From: Ewingella allii
Lineage (GTDB): Bacteria > Pseudomonadota > Gammaproteobacteria > Enterobacterales > Enterobacteriaceae
DNA: 64,000 nt
Assembly (NCBI RefSeq): GCF_044430645.1
Contig: NZ_JAWUDN010000005.1
Span: 1-64,000 of the forward strand
Direction: 5' to 3'
Positions within the stretch are counted from its first letter, which is position 1. Every line of letters begins with the position of its first letter. Shown in pieces: positions 26,897-36,000 of this stretch. The translations under genes and the position numbers were made by a program. A model generated the notes under the pieces. It had not been told where the DNA came from. It saw only the letters and a program-made list of their open reading frames with translations, and did not search any database.

Positions 26897-28726
26897 ATGT
26901 GTGGAATTGTTGGCGCAGTAGCGCAACGTGATATTGCTGAAATTCTGTTAGAAGGTTTACGCCGCCTCGAGTATCGCGGTTATGACTCAGCGGGTCTGGC
27001 GGTGGTCGATGCCGATGGCAAGCTGAACCGTCTACGTCGCGTAGGTAAAGTGCAAATGCTGGCTGATGCTCTGGCACAAACGCCTTTGAGCGGCGGCACC
27101 GGCATTGCGCACACCCGCTGGGCGACCCACGGCGAGCCTTCTGAAGCGAATGCCCACCCGCATGTGTCTGATTACATTGCCGTGGTGCATAACGGTATTA
27201 TCGAAAACCACGAACCTCTGCGTGCTCTGTTGATCGAACGCGGTTATCGCTTTGATTCTGAAACAGATACGGAAGTTATTGCCCATCTGGTTCATTGGGA
27301 GCAATTGCAGGGCGGCACGCTGCTGGAAGTGGTTCAGCGCGTTATTCCTCAACTGCGTGGCGCTTATGGCACGGTGGTGATGGACCGTCGCGATCCGTCC
27401 GTGCTGGTGGCCGCGCGCTCCGGAAGCCCGCTGGTGATTGGTCTGGGCGTGGGTGAAAACTTCATCGCGTCTGACCAGCTTGCCCTGTTGCCTGTGACTC
27501 GCCGCTTTATGTTCCTTGAAGAAGGCGACGTAGCCGAAATTACCCGCCGCGCGGTTAACGTTTTTGACAATAAGGGCCACGCGGTACGTCGCGCCGAAAT
27601 CGAATCTAACGTGCAGTATGACGCCGGTGATAAAGGCGTTTATCGTCACTACATGCAAAAAGAGATTTACGAGCAACCTCTGGCGATTAAAAACACGCTG
27701 GAAGGTCGCTTCAGCCAGGGTCAGGTGAATCTGAGCGAACTGGGTGAGAAAGCCGACGAGATCTTGTCTCGCGTGCAGCATGTGCAGATTATTGCCTGCG
27801 GTACCTCTTACAACTCCGGCATGGTGGCGCGCTACTGGTTTGAATCTCTGGCTGGCATGCCTTGTGATGTCGAAATCGCCTCTGAATTCCGCTACCGCAA
27901 ATCCGCCGTGCGCCCGAACAGCCTGATCATCACCCTGTCGCAATCCGGCGAGACGGCTGACACGTTGGCAGCGCTGCGCCTGTCCAAAGAGCTGGGTTAT
28001 CTGGGCTCGCTGGCCGTGTGTAACGTGGCGGGTTCTTCGCTGGTGCGTGAGTCGGATCTGGCACTGATGACCAAGGCGGGCACCGAAATCGGCGTAGCAT
28101 CGACCAAAGCTTTCACCACCCAGCTAACCGTTCTACTGATGCTGGTGGCGCGTATGGGCCGCCTGAAAGGGATGGACGCTCAGGTCGAGCACGACATAGT
28201 TCACGCGTTGCAGGCATTACCTGCGCGTATCGAACAGATGCTGTCGCTGGATAAAACTATCGAATCTCTGGCCGAAGGCTTCTCTGACAAGCATCACGCC
28301 CTGTTCTTGGGCCGTGGCGACCAATATCCGATCGCGATGGAAGGTGCGCTGAAGCTGAAAGAGATTTCTTATATTCACGCTGAAGCCTATGCCGCGGGTG
28401 AGTTGAAACACGGCCCGCTGGCGCTGATTGATGCTGATATGCCAGTAATCGTTGTAGCACCTAACAACGAATTGCTGGAAAAGCTGAAGTCGAACATTGA
28501 AGAAGTGCGCGCGCGCGGCGGCTTGTTGTACGTCTTCGCCGATCAGGATGCGGGTTTCACCGACTCAGACGGCATGAAGATTATCCAACTGCCACACGTG
28601 GAAGAAATCGTTGCCCCTATCTTCTACACCGTGCCGTTACAGCTGCTTTCCTACTATGTTGCCCTGATCAAAGGTACCGACGTCGATCAGCCACGTAACC
28701 TAGCGAAGTCTGTCACCGTAGAATAA
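26897..28726 (+). CDS. glmS: Glutamine-fructose-6-phosphate aminotransferase (isomerizing)
   Basis: 609-residue glucosamine-6-phosphate synthase, the first committed step to amino sugars. The N-terminal class II glutaminase starts with MCGIVGAVAQRD, so Cys is the N-terminal nucleophile after Met removal. Two SIS domains follow (SQSGETADTLAALR is the sugar-phosphate site). The C-terminus DQPRNLAKSVTVE is the family signature. The ~170-base leader before glmS is where the GlmZ small RNA acts in E. coli; I could not verify that pairing here. Confidence 0.97.
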   Translation: MCGIVGAVAQRDIAEILLEGLRRLEYRGYDSAGLAVVDADGKLNRLRRVGKVQMLADALAQTPLSGGTGIAHTRWATHGEPSEANAHPHVSDYIAVVHNGIIENHEPLRALLIERGYRFDSETDTEVIAHLVHWEQLQGGTLLEVVQRVIPQLRGAYGTVVMDRRDPSVLVAARSGSPLVIGLGVGENFIASDQLALLPVTRRFMFLEEGDVAEITRRAVNVFDNKGHAVRRAEIESNVQYDAGDKGVYRHYMQKEIYEQPLAIKNTLEGRFSQGQVNLSELGEKADEILSRVQHVQIIACGTSYNSGMVARYWFESLAGMPCDVEIASEFRYRKSAVRPNSLIITLSQSGETADTLAALRLSKELGYLGSLAVCNVAGSSLVRESDLALMTKAGTEIGVASTKAFTTQLTVLLMLVARMGRLKGMDAQVEHDIVHALQALPARIEQMLSLDKTIESLAEGFSDKHHALFLGRGDQYPIAMEGALKLKEISYIHAEAYAAGELKHGPLALIDADMPVIVVAPNNELLEKLKSNIEEVRARGGLLYVFADQDAGFTDSDGMKIIQLPHVEEIVAPIFYTVPLQLLSYYVALIKGTDVDQPRNLAKSVTVE

Positions 28727-28770
28727 ATACCCGTCATCCTTCGCGCTACAACGCGAATGATTTAGGGTAT
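28727..28770. repeat. Short ERIC-type palindrome after glmS
   Basis: 44-bp imperfect palindrome beginning directly after the glmS TAA. It starts ATACCC and ends GGGTAT, with inner arms ATCCTTCGCG and CGCGAATGAT around a 6-base loop. The termini match ERIC ends (TATACCCGTCAT... and ...CGAATTATTTAGAGTATA), with the whole ERIC centre missing. Related copies are at 52068-52134 and 56621-56687. Confidence 0.8.
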
Positions 28771-28789
28771 TACTGGAATGTGACAGCTT

Positions 28790-28815
28790 AAGCCGACCTT
28801 AGGGTCGGCTTTTTA
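28790..28815 (+). terminator. Terminator after glmS
   Basis: AGCCGACC/GGTCGGCT 8-bp stem (28791-28810) with a TTAG loop and a T-run, 64 bp after the glmS stop and just beyond the ERIC-type palindrome. Confidence 0.87.
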
Positions 28816-28861
28816 CCCTCCAAATCTCAAGAACCTGCCCACATTGGCTATTTTGTGACCT

Positions 28862-28912
28862 TTGTCATAAAACTGTCATATAACGTACATTTTACTGTCA
28901 CCAAACTGTCCT
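28862..28912 (+). promoter_or_regulatory. PhoB box array upstream of pstS
   Basis: Five 7-bp repeats spaced exactly 11 bp apart: TTGTCAT (28862), CTGTCAT (28873), degenerate CGTACAT (28884), CTGTCAC (28895) and CTGTCCT (28906). Pairs of such repeats make Pho boxes, so at least two PhoB dimers can bind in tandem. The 3' part (CTGTCACCAAACTGTCCTAT) is close to the E. coli pstS promoter. It predicts strong phosphate-starvation induction of pstSCAB-phoU. Confidence 0.9.
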
Positions 28913-28999
28913 ATTTTCCTCCTGTGCCAAACACTTTAAGTAGCCTCGAGCTGGGTCGAACCCAAGATCGAACAAATAAGAAACCACTAGGAGTGGAAC

Positions 29000-30040
29000 A
29001 TGAAATTGATGCGTAACACCGTCGCCGGTATTGTGGCAGCGACTTTCTCCCTCACAGCAATGTCTGCTTTCGCTGCTAGTAACTTGACTGGCGCTGGCGG
29101 CACCTTCCCTGCACCTGTGTATGCCAAATGGGCTGACGCTTATCAAAAAGCTACTGGTAATCAGGTTAACTATCAGGGTATCGGCTCTTCCGGCGGCGTT
29201 AAGCAAATCATCGCTAAAACTGTCGACTTCGGTGCTTCTGATGCGCCAATGAAAGAAGAAGACCTGCAAAAGAACGGTCTGTTCCAATTCCCAACCGTGA
29301 TCGGTGGCGTGGTATTGGCTGTTAACATCCCGGGTATCAAATCTGGTCAGTTGACGCTGGATGGCGCAACGCTGGGTGATATCTATCTGGGCAAAATCAA
29401 AAAATGGAATGACGCGGCAATCACTAAGCTGAACCCAGGCGTGAAACTGCCAGACACCAACATTGCGGTTGTGCGCCGTGCTGACGGTTCAGGTACCTCT
29501 TTCGTGTTCACCAGCTACCTGACAAAAGTTAGCTCTGAGTGGAAAGACAAGATTGGCGCAGGTTCAACTGTAAACTGGCCTGTAGGTCTGGGCGGCAAGG
29601 GTAACGACGGCGTTGCTGCTTTCGTTCAACGTCTGCCAGGCTCAATCGGTTATGTTGAATACGCATACGCTAAACAAAACAACCTGGCATACACCAAGCT
29701 GGTGGATGCAGACGGTAAGTCAATCAGCCCAACTGAAGCTTCTTTCAGCGCGGCAGCTAAAGGCGCTGACTGGAAGAAAACTTTCGCTCAGGACCTGACT
29801 AACCAGAAAGGCGACAACGCGTGGCCAATCAGCTCTACCACCTTCATTCTGGTGTACAAAGAGCAGGCTAACGCAGCCAACGGTGCTGAAGTGCTGAAGT
29901 TCTTTGACTGGTCTTACAAAAACGGCGGCAAGCTGACCACTGACTTGGATTACGCCACTCTGCCAGAGTCTGTTGTTGAACAAGTTCGCGCAGCATGGAA
30001 ATCCAACATCAAAGACAGCAGCGGTAAAGCTCTTTACTAA
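29000..30040 (+). CDS. pstS: Phosphate ABC transporter periplasmic binding protein
   Basis: 346-residue high-affinity phosphate receptor. The signal peptide covers about residues 1-25 (cleavage near AFA-ASNLTGAGG). The mature start LTGAGGTFPAPVYAKW and the RADGSGTSFVFTSYL phosphate-binding segment are intact. It is the first gene of pstSCAB-phoU, directly under the Pho box array. Confidence 0.97.
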   Translation: MKLMRNTVAGIVAATFSLTAMSAFAASNLTGAGGTFPAPVYAKWADAYQKATGNQVNYQGIGSSGGVKQIIAKTVDFGASDAPMKEEDLQKNGLFQFPTVIGGVVLAVNIPGIKSGQLTLDGATLGDIYLGKIKKWNDAAITKLNPGVKLPDTNIAVVRRADGSGTSFVFTSYLTKVSSEWKDKIGAGSTVNWPVGLGGKGNDGVAAFVQRLPGSIGYVEYAYAKQNNLAYTKLVDADGKSISPTEASFSAAAKGADWKKTFAQDLTNQKGDNAWPISSTTFILVYKEQANAANGAEVLKFFDWSYKNGGKLTTDLDYATLPESVVEQVRAAWKSNIKDSSGKALY

Positions 30041-30123
30041 TCAATCATCTTTAAGTTGTCACGGCATTGGTCGCCTTGATGGAACTTAAATGATTTTGAG
30101 TTAGAGTACAGGTCTTCTGCCTC

Positions 30124-30149
30124 ATTCCCTCTCCGCCCGGAGAGGGAAT
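30124..30149. repeat. Perfect 11-bp hairpin between pstS and pstC
   Basis: ATTCCCTCTCC and GGAGAGGGAAT flank a GCCC loop, with no T-run. It lies in the 134-bp pstS-pstC gap, where E. coli also has a REP-like hairpin. Such structures protect the upstream pstS message and allow PstS to outnumber the membrane subunits. A similar CCTCTCCC/GGGAGAGG hairpin lies at 62782-62810. Confidence 0.7.
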
Positions 30150-30174
30150 TAAATCTGAACAAGAAGAGAGTGGT

Positions 30175-31131
30175 ATGGCTGAATATAAGCCGTCTATCAA
30201 AGCACCAAGTAAAAACGGTGACATCATCTTCGGCGCGCTAGTTAAGCTGGCAGCGCTGATTGTGCTATTGCTGCTGGGCGGTATTATCGTCTCGCTGTTT
30301 ATTGCCTCATTACCAAGCATCGAGAAATTTGGTTTCTCTTTCCTGTGGACGAAAACCTGGGACGCACCGAACGAACAATTCGGCGCACTGGTGCCAATTT
30401 ACGGCACGGTTGTTACCTCGATTATTGCCTTGCTGATTGCCGTTCCGGTCAGCTTTGGTATCGCACTGTTCCTCACCGAGTTGGCACCTAACTGGTTGCG
30501 CCGCCCGCTGGGGATCGCGATTGAACTGCTGGCGGCTATCCCCAGTATTGTTTACGGCATGTGGGGCCTGTTTATCTTCGCGCCGCTGTTTGCCACCTAT
30601 TTCCAGGCTCCGGTTGGCGAAGTCCTTTCCGGTATTCCTATCGTTGGCGCCCTGTTCGCAGGCCCGGGCTTTGGTATCGGTATTCTGGCCGCTGGCGTGA
30701 TCCTCGCCATCATGATCATCCCTTATATCGCCTCCGTGATGCGTGACGTGTTTGAGCAGACGCCGGTGATGATGAAAGAGTCCGCATACGGCATCGGTTG
30801 TACTACGTGGGAAGTTATCTGGCGCATCGTGCTGCCTTTCACCAAAAACGGCGTTATCGGCGGCATCATGCTGGGTCTTGGCCGTGCGCTGGGTGAAACC
30901 ATGGCGGTGACCTTTATCATCGGTAACACCTACCAGCTCGACAGCGCCTCGCTGTATATGCCGGGCAACAGTATTACCTCCGCGTTGGCGAATGAGTTTG
31001 CCGAAGCCGAAGCTGGCCTGCACACCTCGGCGCTGATGGAACTCGGTCTGATTCTGTTTGTTATCACCTTCATCGTTCTGGCCTTGTCCAAAGTGATGAT
31101 TCTGCGTCTTGCTAAGAAAGAGGGCCGCTAA
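30175..31131 (+). CDS. pstC: Phosphate ABC transporter permease PstC
   Basis: 318-residue inner-membrane permease with about six hydrophobic helices. The cytoplasmic EAA loop is recognisable in ESAYGIGCTTWEVIWRIVLPFTKNG. It forms the channel with PstA. Its stop codon abuts the pstA start, so translation is coupled. Confidence 0.97.
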   Translation: MAEYKPSIKAPSKNGDIIFGALVKLAALIVLLLLGGIIVSLFIASLPSIEKFGFSFLWTKTWDAPNEQFGALVPIYGTVVTSIIALLIAVPVSFGIALFLTELAPNWLRRPLGIAIELLAAIPSIVYGMWGLFIFAPLFATYFQAPVGEVLSGIPIVGALFAGPGFGIGILAAGVILAIMIIPYIASVMRDVFEQTPVMMKESAYGIGCTTWEVIWRIVLPFTKNGVIGGIMLGLGRALGETMAVTFIIGNTYQLDSASLYMPGNSITSALANEFAEAEAGLHTSALMELGLILFVITFIVLALSKVMILRLAKKEGR

Positions 31132-32019
31132 ATGACCACGATGGAAATGCAAAGCAACGAAGCTTTATTACAGTCACGCCGTAAACGCCAGGCGTGGCGC
31201 CGTCAGAAGAACCGCGTTGCCCTGCTGTTGTCGATGGCAACCATGGCCTTCGGCCTGTTCTGGCTGGTGTGGATCTTATTCACCACCGTGGTGAAAGGTG
31301 TCGACGGCATGTCCTTGGCACTGTTCACCGAAAACACCCCTCCGCCGAACACCGCGGGTGGTGGGCTGGCTAACGCCATCGCCGGTAGCGGCCTGTTAAT
31401 TCTGTGGGCGACCGTGATTGGTACCCCACTTGGCGTGCTGGCAGGCGTTTATCTGGCTGAATATGGCCGTAAATCGCCGCTGGCCGAAGTGATTCGCTTC
31501 ATCAATGACATTCTGCTCTCCGCGCCTTCCATCGTGGTTGGCCTGTTCGTTTACACCATCGTGGTGGCGAAAATGGGTCACTTCTCCGGTTGGGCAGGCG
31601 TGCTAGCGCTGGCATTGCTGCAAATACCTATTGTTATCCGTACCACGGAAAACATGCTCAAACTGGTGCCGGACAGTCTGCGTGAAGCGGCTTATGCGCT
31701 GGGGACGCCAAAGTGGAAGATGATTTCTGCCATCACGCTGAAAGCGTCGGTGTCGGGCATCATGACCGGTATCCTGCTGGCGATTGCCCGTATTGCCGGT
31801 GAAACTGCGCCGCTGCTGTTTACGTCGCTCTCCAACCAGTTCTGGAGCACCGACATGATGCAGCCGATTGCCAACTTGCCAGTGACCATCTTCAAATTCG
31901 CTATGAGTCCGTTTAGCGAGTGGCAAGAGCTGGCTTGGGCAGGTGTGTTGCTGATCACCGTCTGCGTCCTGCTGCTGAACATTCTGGCGCGTGTGATTTT
32001 CGCCAAGAAGAAACAGTAA
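31132..32019 (+). CDS. pstA: Phosphate ABC transporter permease PstA
   Basis: 295-residue permease partner of PstC, with the EAA loop REAAYALGTPKWKMISAITLK. The N-terminal ~30 residues are cytoplasmic and Arg/Lys rich. The ATG follows the pstC TAA with no gap. A near-palindrome at 32077-32092 (CGTCGCAGCTGCGGCG) lies in the 100-bp gap before pstB. Confidence 0.97.
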   Translation: MTTMEMQSNEALLQSRRKRQAWRRQKNRVALLLSMATMAFGLFWLVWILFTTVVKGVDGMSLALFTENTPPPNTAGGGLANAIAGSGLLILWATVIGTPLGVLAGVYLAEYGRKSPLAEVIRFINDILLSAPSIVVGLFVYTIVVAKMGHFSGWAGVLALALLQIPIVIRTTENMLKLVPDSLREAAYALGTPKWKMISAITLKASVSGIMTGILLAIARIAGETAPLLFTSLSNQFWSTDMMQPIANLPVTIFKFAMSPFSEWQELAWAGVLLITVCVLLLNILARVIFAKKKQ

Positions 32020-32119
32020 GTTAGAGCAAAATTACATTTATTGAGGGTGGCTCCGGCCGCCATCACAGTTACCCGGCGTCGCAGCTGCGGCGCGCGTAAG
32101 ATAAAAGAGAGATGTCTTA

Positions 32120-32896
32120 ATGAGTCGAATGACTGACGCATCCAACAGCAAAATCCAGGTTCGCGACCTGAACTTTTATTACGGCAAATTCCATGCGCTG
32201 AAAAATATCTCCCTGGATATCGCCAAGAATGAAGTCACCGCCTTTATCGGCCCGTCCGGCTGCGGTAAATCGACGCTGCTGCGTACTTTCAACAAAATGT
32301 ACCAGCTCTACCCAGAACAGCGCGCGGAAGGTGAGATCCTGCTCGACGGCGAAAACATTCTGGTGGATAAGCAGGACATCGCGCTGCTGCGCGCCAAAGT
32401 CGGCATGGTATTCCAGAAGCCAACGCCATTCCCGATGTCGATTTATGACAACATCGCCTTCGGCGTTCGCCTGTTTGAGAAGCTGTCTCGCACCGACATG
32501 GACGAGCGCGTTCAGTGGGCGTTGACCAAGGCCGCGCTGTGGAACGAATCCAAAGATAAACTGCATCAGAGCGGCTACAGCCTGTCTGGTGGTCAGCAAC
32601 AGCGTCTGTGTATTGCGCGCGGTATCGCGATTCGCCCTGACGTGCTGCTGCTCGATGAGCCATGCTCGGCGCTGGACCCGATCTCTACCGGCCGCATTGA
32701 AGAGCTGATCACCGAGCTGAAATCGGACTACACCGTGGTTATCGTGACGCACAACATGCAGCAGGCTGCGCGTTGTTCCGACCGCACGGCGTTCATGTAT
32801 TTAGGTGAATTGATTGAATACAGCGACACCGACTCGCTGTTCACGTCACCGGCGCGCAAACAAACTGAAGACTACATCACTGGCCGTTACGGTTGA
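32120..32896 (+). CDS. pstB: Phosphate ABC transporter ATPase PstB
   Basis: 258-residue ABC ATPase. It has Walker A GPSGCGKST near residue 47, signature SLSGGQQQRLCIARG and Walker B VLLLDEPCSALD. Besides import, the Pst complex signals phosphate sufficiency to PhoR through PhoU, the next gene. Confidence 0.97.
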   Translation: MSRMTDASNSKIQVRDLNFYYGKFHALKNISLDIAKNEVTAFIGPSGCGKSTLLRTFNKMYQLYPEQRAEGEILLDGENILVDKQDIALLRAKVGMVFQKPTPFPMSIYDNIAFGVRLFEKLSRTDMDERVQWALTKAALWNESKDKLHQSGYSLSGGQQQRLCIARGIAIRPDVLLLDEPCSALDPISTGRIEELITELKSDYTVVIVTHNMQQAARCSDRTAFMYLGELIEYSDTDSLFTSPARKQTEDYITGRYG

Positions 32897-32906
32897 GGTA
32901 AGAAAA

Positions 32907-33641
32907 ATGGATAACCTGAACTTAAATAAACACATTTCCGGCCAGTTCAATGCAGAGCTTGAGCACATCCGTACTCAGGTGCTGGCGATGGGCGGTCTGG
33001 TTGAGCAACAACTGACTGACGCCATTACCGCCATGCACAATCAGGATGGCGAGCTGGCTCAGCAGGTCATCAAAGGCGATGACAAAGTTAACATGATGGA
33101 AGTGGCTATCGACGAAGCTTGCGTGCGCATCATTGCGAAACGCCAGCCGACCGCCAGCGACTTACGCTTGGTGATGGCGATCATCAAAACCATTTCCGAG
33201 CTGGAACGCATTGGTGACGTGGCGGACAAAATCTGCCGCACGGCGCTGGAGAAGTTCTCCCATCTGCATCAGCCGCTGCTGGTCAGCCTGGAGTCGCTGG
33301 GCCGCCACACGGTGCAGATGCTGCATGACGTGCTGGACGCCTTTGCCCGTATGGATCTCGACGAAGCGGTGCGTATTTATCGCGAAGACAAGAAAGTCGA
33401 TCAGGAATACGAAGGCATTGTGCGTCAGTTAATGACTTATATGATGGAAGATCCGCGCACCATTCCAAGCGTGCTGACCGCGCTGTTCTGCGCCCGTTCT
33501 ATCGAGCGTATCGGTGACCGTTGCCAGAACATCTGCGAATTCATCTTCTACTTCGTGAAGGGTCAGGATTTCCGTCACGTGGGCGGCGACGCGCTGGACA
33601 AGCTGCTGACTGACAGCAAAAAAGAGAAGAAAGAAGACTAA
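32907..33641 (+). CDS. phoU: Phosphate signalling protein PhoU
   Basis: 244-residue negative regulator of the Pho regulon, made of two three-helix bundles with repeated metal-binding E/DxxxD motifs (ELERIGDVADKIC and SIERIGDRCQNIC). The start is ATG 32907 (MDNLNLNKH), 10 bp after the pstB stop with GAGGTAAG upstream. The C-terminus is a Lys/Glu-rich tail (KKEKKED), slightly longer than in E. coli (241 aa). Last gene of the operon. Confidence 0.96.
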   Translation: MDNLNLNKHISGQFNAELEHIRTQVLAMGGLVEQQLTDAITAMHNQDGELAQQVIKGDDKVNMMEVAIDEACVRIIAKRQPTASDLRLVMAIIKTISELERIGDVADKICRTALEKFSHLHQPLLVSLESLGRHTVQMLHDVLDAFARMDLDEAVRIYREDKKVDQEYEGIVRQLMTYMMEDPRTIPSVLTALFCARSIERIGDRCQNICEFIFYFVKGQDFRHVGGDALDKLLTDSKKEKKED

Positions 33642-33660
33642 CAGTCTCTCTGCTCGAACG

Positions 33661-33685
33661 AAAAGGCCTCCTCGCGAGGCCTTTT
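33661..33685 (+). terminator. Terminator after phoU
   Basis: AAAAGGCCTC/GAGGCCTTTT 10-bp stem with a 5-base loop and TTTT before GCTTTT, 19 bp after the phoU stop. It is symmetrical enough to serve convergent yieH as well. Confidence 0.88.
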
Positions 33686-33698
33686 GCTTTTCTGCTTT

Positions 33699-34400
33699 CT
33701 AGCGCGCTGTAATGGCGTAACCCTTGGCGCGCCACAGTGCGGGCAGTTCGCCCATATCGTGGAAAGTAGTTACTAGCGGGTTGTCGAGAGGCGGGTTGTG
33801 CGGGTCGGCGCAGTAGTAAAAGACTGGAATGCCGGCGGCGATCCCCGCCTGCGCGCCTGCCACGGAATCTTCCACCAGAATGCAGCGTTTGATGTCCACC
33901 TTCATCACCTCGGCGGCTTTATACAGCACGGCCGGATCGGGCTTCCAGCGCTGCAAGTCGTAGCCGCTGAACAGGTTATCGCCCATAAACGGCAATAGGC
34001 CGGTTTTGCCAAGTGAAAGCTGCATTTTGCTCACCGGGCCGTTGGAGACCACACACATCGGCACCTGAATCTGCTCTAACAGCTGGTGCACGCCGTCGAT
34101 GGCCGTCAGTTTGCTATCAAACAGCCGCGCCACGTGCTGGCGGAAAATCACTTCCATCTCTTCTTTCGGCACATCCAGCCCGTGCTGTTTATTGATGATG
34201 GCGATGATTTCGTACAGTTTGACGCCTTTGTAAGTCTTGTACATCTCGTCAAAGGAGACGGTAACGCCAAAGTGCGCGAACATCTCCACGTAGGCTTCGC
34301 AGCACAGCAGTTCGCTGTCCACCAGCGTGCCGTCACAGTCAAAAAGCACGCAGTCGATCGGCAGTGGGTCATTGTTTTCAATATTTTGGCTTACGGACAT
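33699..34400 (-). CDS. yieH: HAD-family phosphatase YieH (6-phosphogluconate phosphatase)
   Basis: 233-residue HAD hydrolase of the beta-phosphoglucomutase-like group. The nucleophile motif is FDCDGTLVDSE near residue 21, a cap domain follows, and motifs SNGP, KPDPAV and VEDSVAGAQAGIAAG are present. E. coli YieH has 6-phosphogluconate phosphatase activity in vitro. The start at 34400 is chosen because a strong GGAGGAAAT precedes it; an ATG 27 bp upstream is in frame but has no comparable site. Divergent from adeP. Confidence 0.9.
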   Translation of the reverse strand: MSVSQNIENNDPLPIDCVLFDCDGTLVDSELLCCEAYVEMFAHFGVTVSFDEMYKTYKGVKLYEIIAIINKQHGLDVPKEEMEVIFRQHVARLFDSKLTAIDGVHQLLEQIQVPMCVVSNGPVSKMQLSLGKTGLLPFMGDNLFSGYDLQRWKPDPAVLYKAAEVMKVDIKRCILVEDSVAGAQAGIAAGIPVFYYCADPHNPPLDNPLVTTFHDMGELPALWRAKGYAITAR

Positions 34401-34522
34401 ATTTCCTCCGGCAGAGATTTTTGTCATGGCATCATGAATTTAAGATCTTTGACCTCAACTTTATCCTGTACGCGACAAAATGTGCTGCTTTTCGTGCCAG
34501 AAAAAATCCTGCCGAGTGGCAT

Positions 34523-34540
34523 CCAAAAAGCACTTTTTGG
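34523..34540. promoter_or_regulatory. Palindromic operator-like site upstream of adeP
   Basis: CCAAAAAG-CA-CTTTTTGG is a perfect inverted repeat with a 2-base centre, 48 bp before the adeP ATG in the yieH/adeP divergent region. The tight centre is a poor hairpin and suits a dimeric DNA-binding protein. It does not match the PurR consensus. Confidence 0.45.
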
Positions 34541-34587
34541 GGTAGGATAGCCGTCGACTGTTTTTTCCCTTCTTCGGAACCCACTCA

Positions 34588-35925
34588 ATGAGTAAACCAC
34601 AAAGCAATGTCTCCAGCGGACAGGGCCTGTTCGAACGTCTGTTTAAACTGACGCAGCACGGCACCACCGTACGTACTGAAACTATCGCCGGGCTGACGAC
34701 GTTCCTGACCATGGTCTATATCGTGTTCGTGAACCCGCAGATCCTTGGCGTGGCCGGTATGGATAAACAGGCTGTGTTCGTAACCACCTGCTTGATTGCC
34801 GCGTTCGGCAGCATCCTGATGGGCCTGGTGGCTAACTTGCCGGTGGCGCTGGCACCAGCGATGGGGCTGAACGCGTTCTTCGCCTTTGTCGTGGTTGGCG
34901 CGATGGGCATTTCATGGCAGATCGGCATGGGGGCTATTTTCTGGGGCGCAATCGGTTTCCTTTTGCTGACCATTTTCCGCATTCGCTATTGGATGATTGC
35001 CAATATTCCGGTGAGCCTGAGAATTGGCATCACGGCCGGTATCGGGCTGTTTATCGGCATGATGGGGCTGAAAAATGCCGGCATTATTGTGCCGAACCCG
35101 GACACCATCGTCACCATCGGCAATCTGACCTCGCACAACGTGCTGCTGGGAGCCTTGGGCTTCTTCATCATTGCCGTACTGGCTTCGCGTAACATCCACG
35201 CGGCGGTGCTGGTGTCCATCGTGGTGACGACGGTGATCGGTCTTATTATCGGCGACGTACACTTCACCGGCTTCTTCTCTATGCCGCCGAGTGTCACCTC
35301 CGTTGTGGGGCAAGTTGACCTGAAAAACTCGTTAAACATCGGGCTGGCGGGGGTTATTTTCTCCTTCATGCTGGTGAACCTGTTTGACTCCTCAGGCACG
35401 CTGATTGGCGTGACGGACAAAGCCGGGCTGACCGACGCCCAAGGCAAATTCCCGCAGATGAAGCAGGCGCTGTATGTCGACAGCATCAGCTCTGTCGCCG
35501 GGGCTTTTGTCGGCACCTCTTCCGTGACGGCTTACATCGAAAGCTCCTCAGGCGTTTCCGTAGGGGGCCGCACCGGCCTGACCGCCGTGGTGACAGGCAT
35601 CCTGTTCCTGCTGGTGATTTTCCTCTCCCCGCTGGCGGGAATGGTGCCAGCCTATGCCGCCGCCGGTGCGCTGATTTACGTGGGCGTGCTGATGACCTCA
35701 AGCCTGGCGCGCGTGACCTGGGATGACCTGACCGAAGCCGTTCCTGCTTTCGTCACCGCCGTCATGATGCCGTTCAGCTTCTCCATCACCGAAGGTATCG
35801 CCTTAGGCTTTATCTCCTACGTGGTGATGAAAGTCGGCACCGGCCGTTGGAGAGAGATCAGCCCGTGCGTGGTGGTTGTCGCGCTGCTGTTTGTGCTGAA
35901 AATTGTGTTTGTCGATAGCCACTAA
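34588..35925 (+). CDS. adeP: Adenine permease AdeP (NCS2/AzgA family)
   Basis: 445-residue inner-membrane adenine:H+ symporter, nearly collinear with E. coli AdeP (YieG). The AzgA-type signature NPQILGVAGMDKQAVFVTTCL lies near residue 50. The conserved GTSSVTAYIESSSGVSVGGRTGLTAV lies near residue 310. About 12-14 hydrophobic segments are visible. Convergent with chrR. Confidence 0.94.
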   Translation: MSKPQSNVSSGQGLFERLFKLTQHGTTVRTETIAGLTTFLTMVYIVFVNPQILGVAGMDKQAVFVTTCLIAAFGSILMGLVANLPVALAPAMGLNAFFAFVVVGAMGISWQIGMGAIFWGAIGFLLLTIFRIRYWMIANIPVSLRIGITAGIGLFIGMMGLKNAGIIVPNPDTIVTIGNLTSHNVLLGALGFFIIAVLASRNIHAAVLVSIVVTTVIGLIIGDVHFTGFFSMPPSVTSVVGQVDLKNSLNIGLAGVIFSFMLVNLFDSSGTLIGVTDKAGLTDAQGKFPQMKQALYVDSISSVAGAFVGTSSVTAYIESSSGVSVGGRTGLTAVVTGILFLLVIFLSPLAGMVPAYAAAGALIYVGVLMTSSLARVTWDDLTEAVPAFVTAVMMPFSFSITEGIALGFISYVVMKVGTGRWREISPCVVVVALLFVLKIVFVDSH

Positions 35926-35942
35926 CTCCGGCATCGATACAT

Positions 35943-35973
35943 AAAAAAACGGCCCGTCATGTGAGTGACGGGC
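35943..35973 (-). terminator. Terminator between adeP and chrR
   Basis: GCCCGTCA/TGACGGGC 8-bp stem (35952-35973). On the minus strand it is followed by a run of seven T, so it is best as the chrR terminator. On the plus strand the following AGTTTATCGTTT is weaker. Confidence 0.82.
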
Positions 35974-36000
35974 AGTTTATCGTTTGGCTTACCGCTGGCG

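Noticed and set aside
27032..27943. 303-codon open frame antisense to glmS
   Set aside because: Entirely inside glmS on the other strand, composition typical of an antisense shadow, no domain recognised.
30310..31152. 280-codon His/Gln-rich open frame antisense to pstC
   Set aside because: The amino-acid composition is what the reverse strand of a membrane-protein gene gives; it has no independent support.
32077..32092. GC-rich near-palindrome between pstA and pstB as a terminator
   Set aside because: No loop and no T-run; pstB is surely cotranscribed. At most a REP-like remnant.
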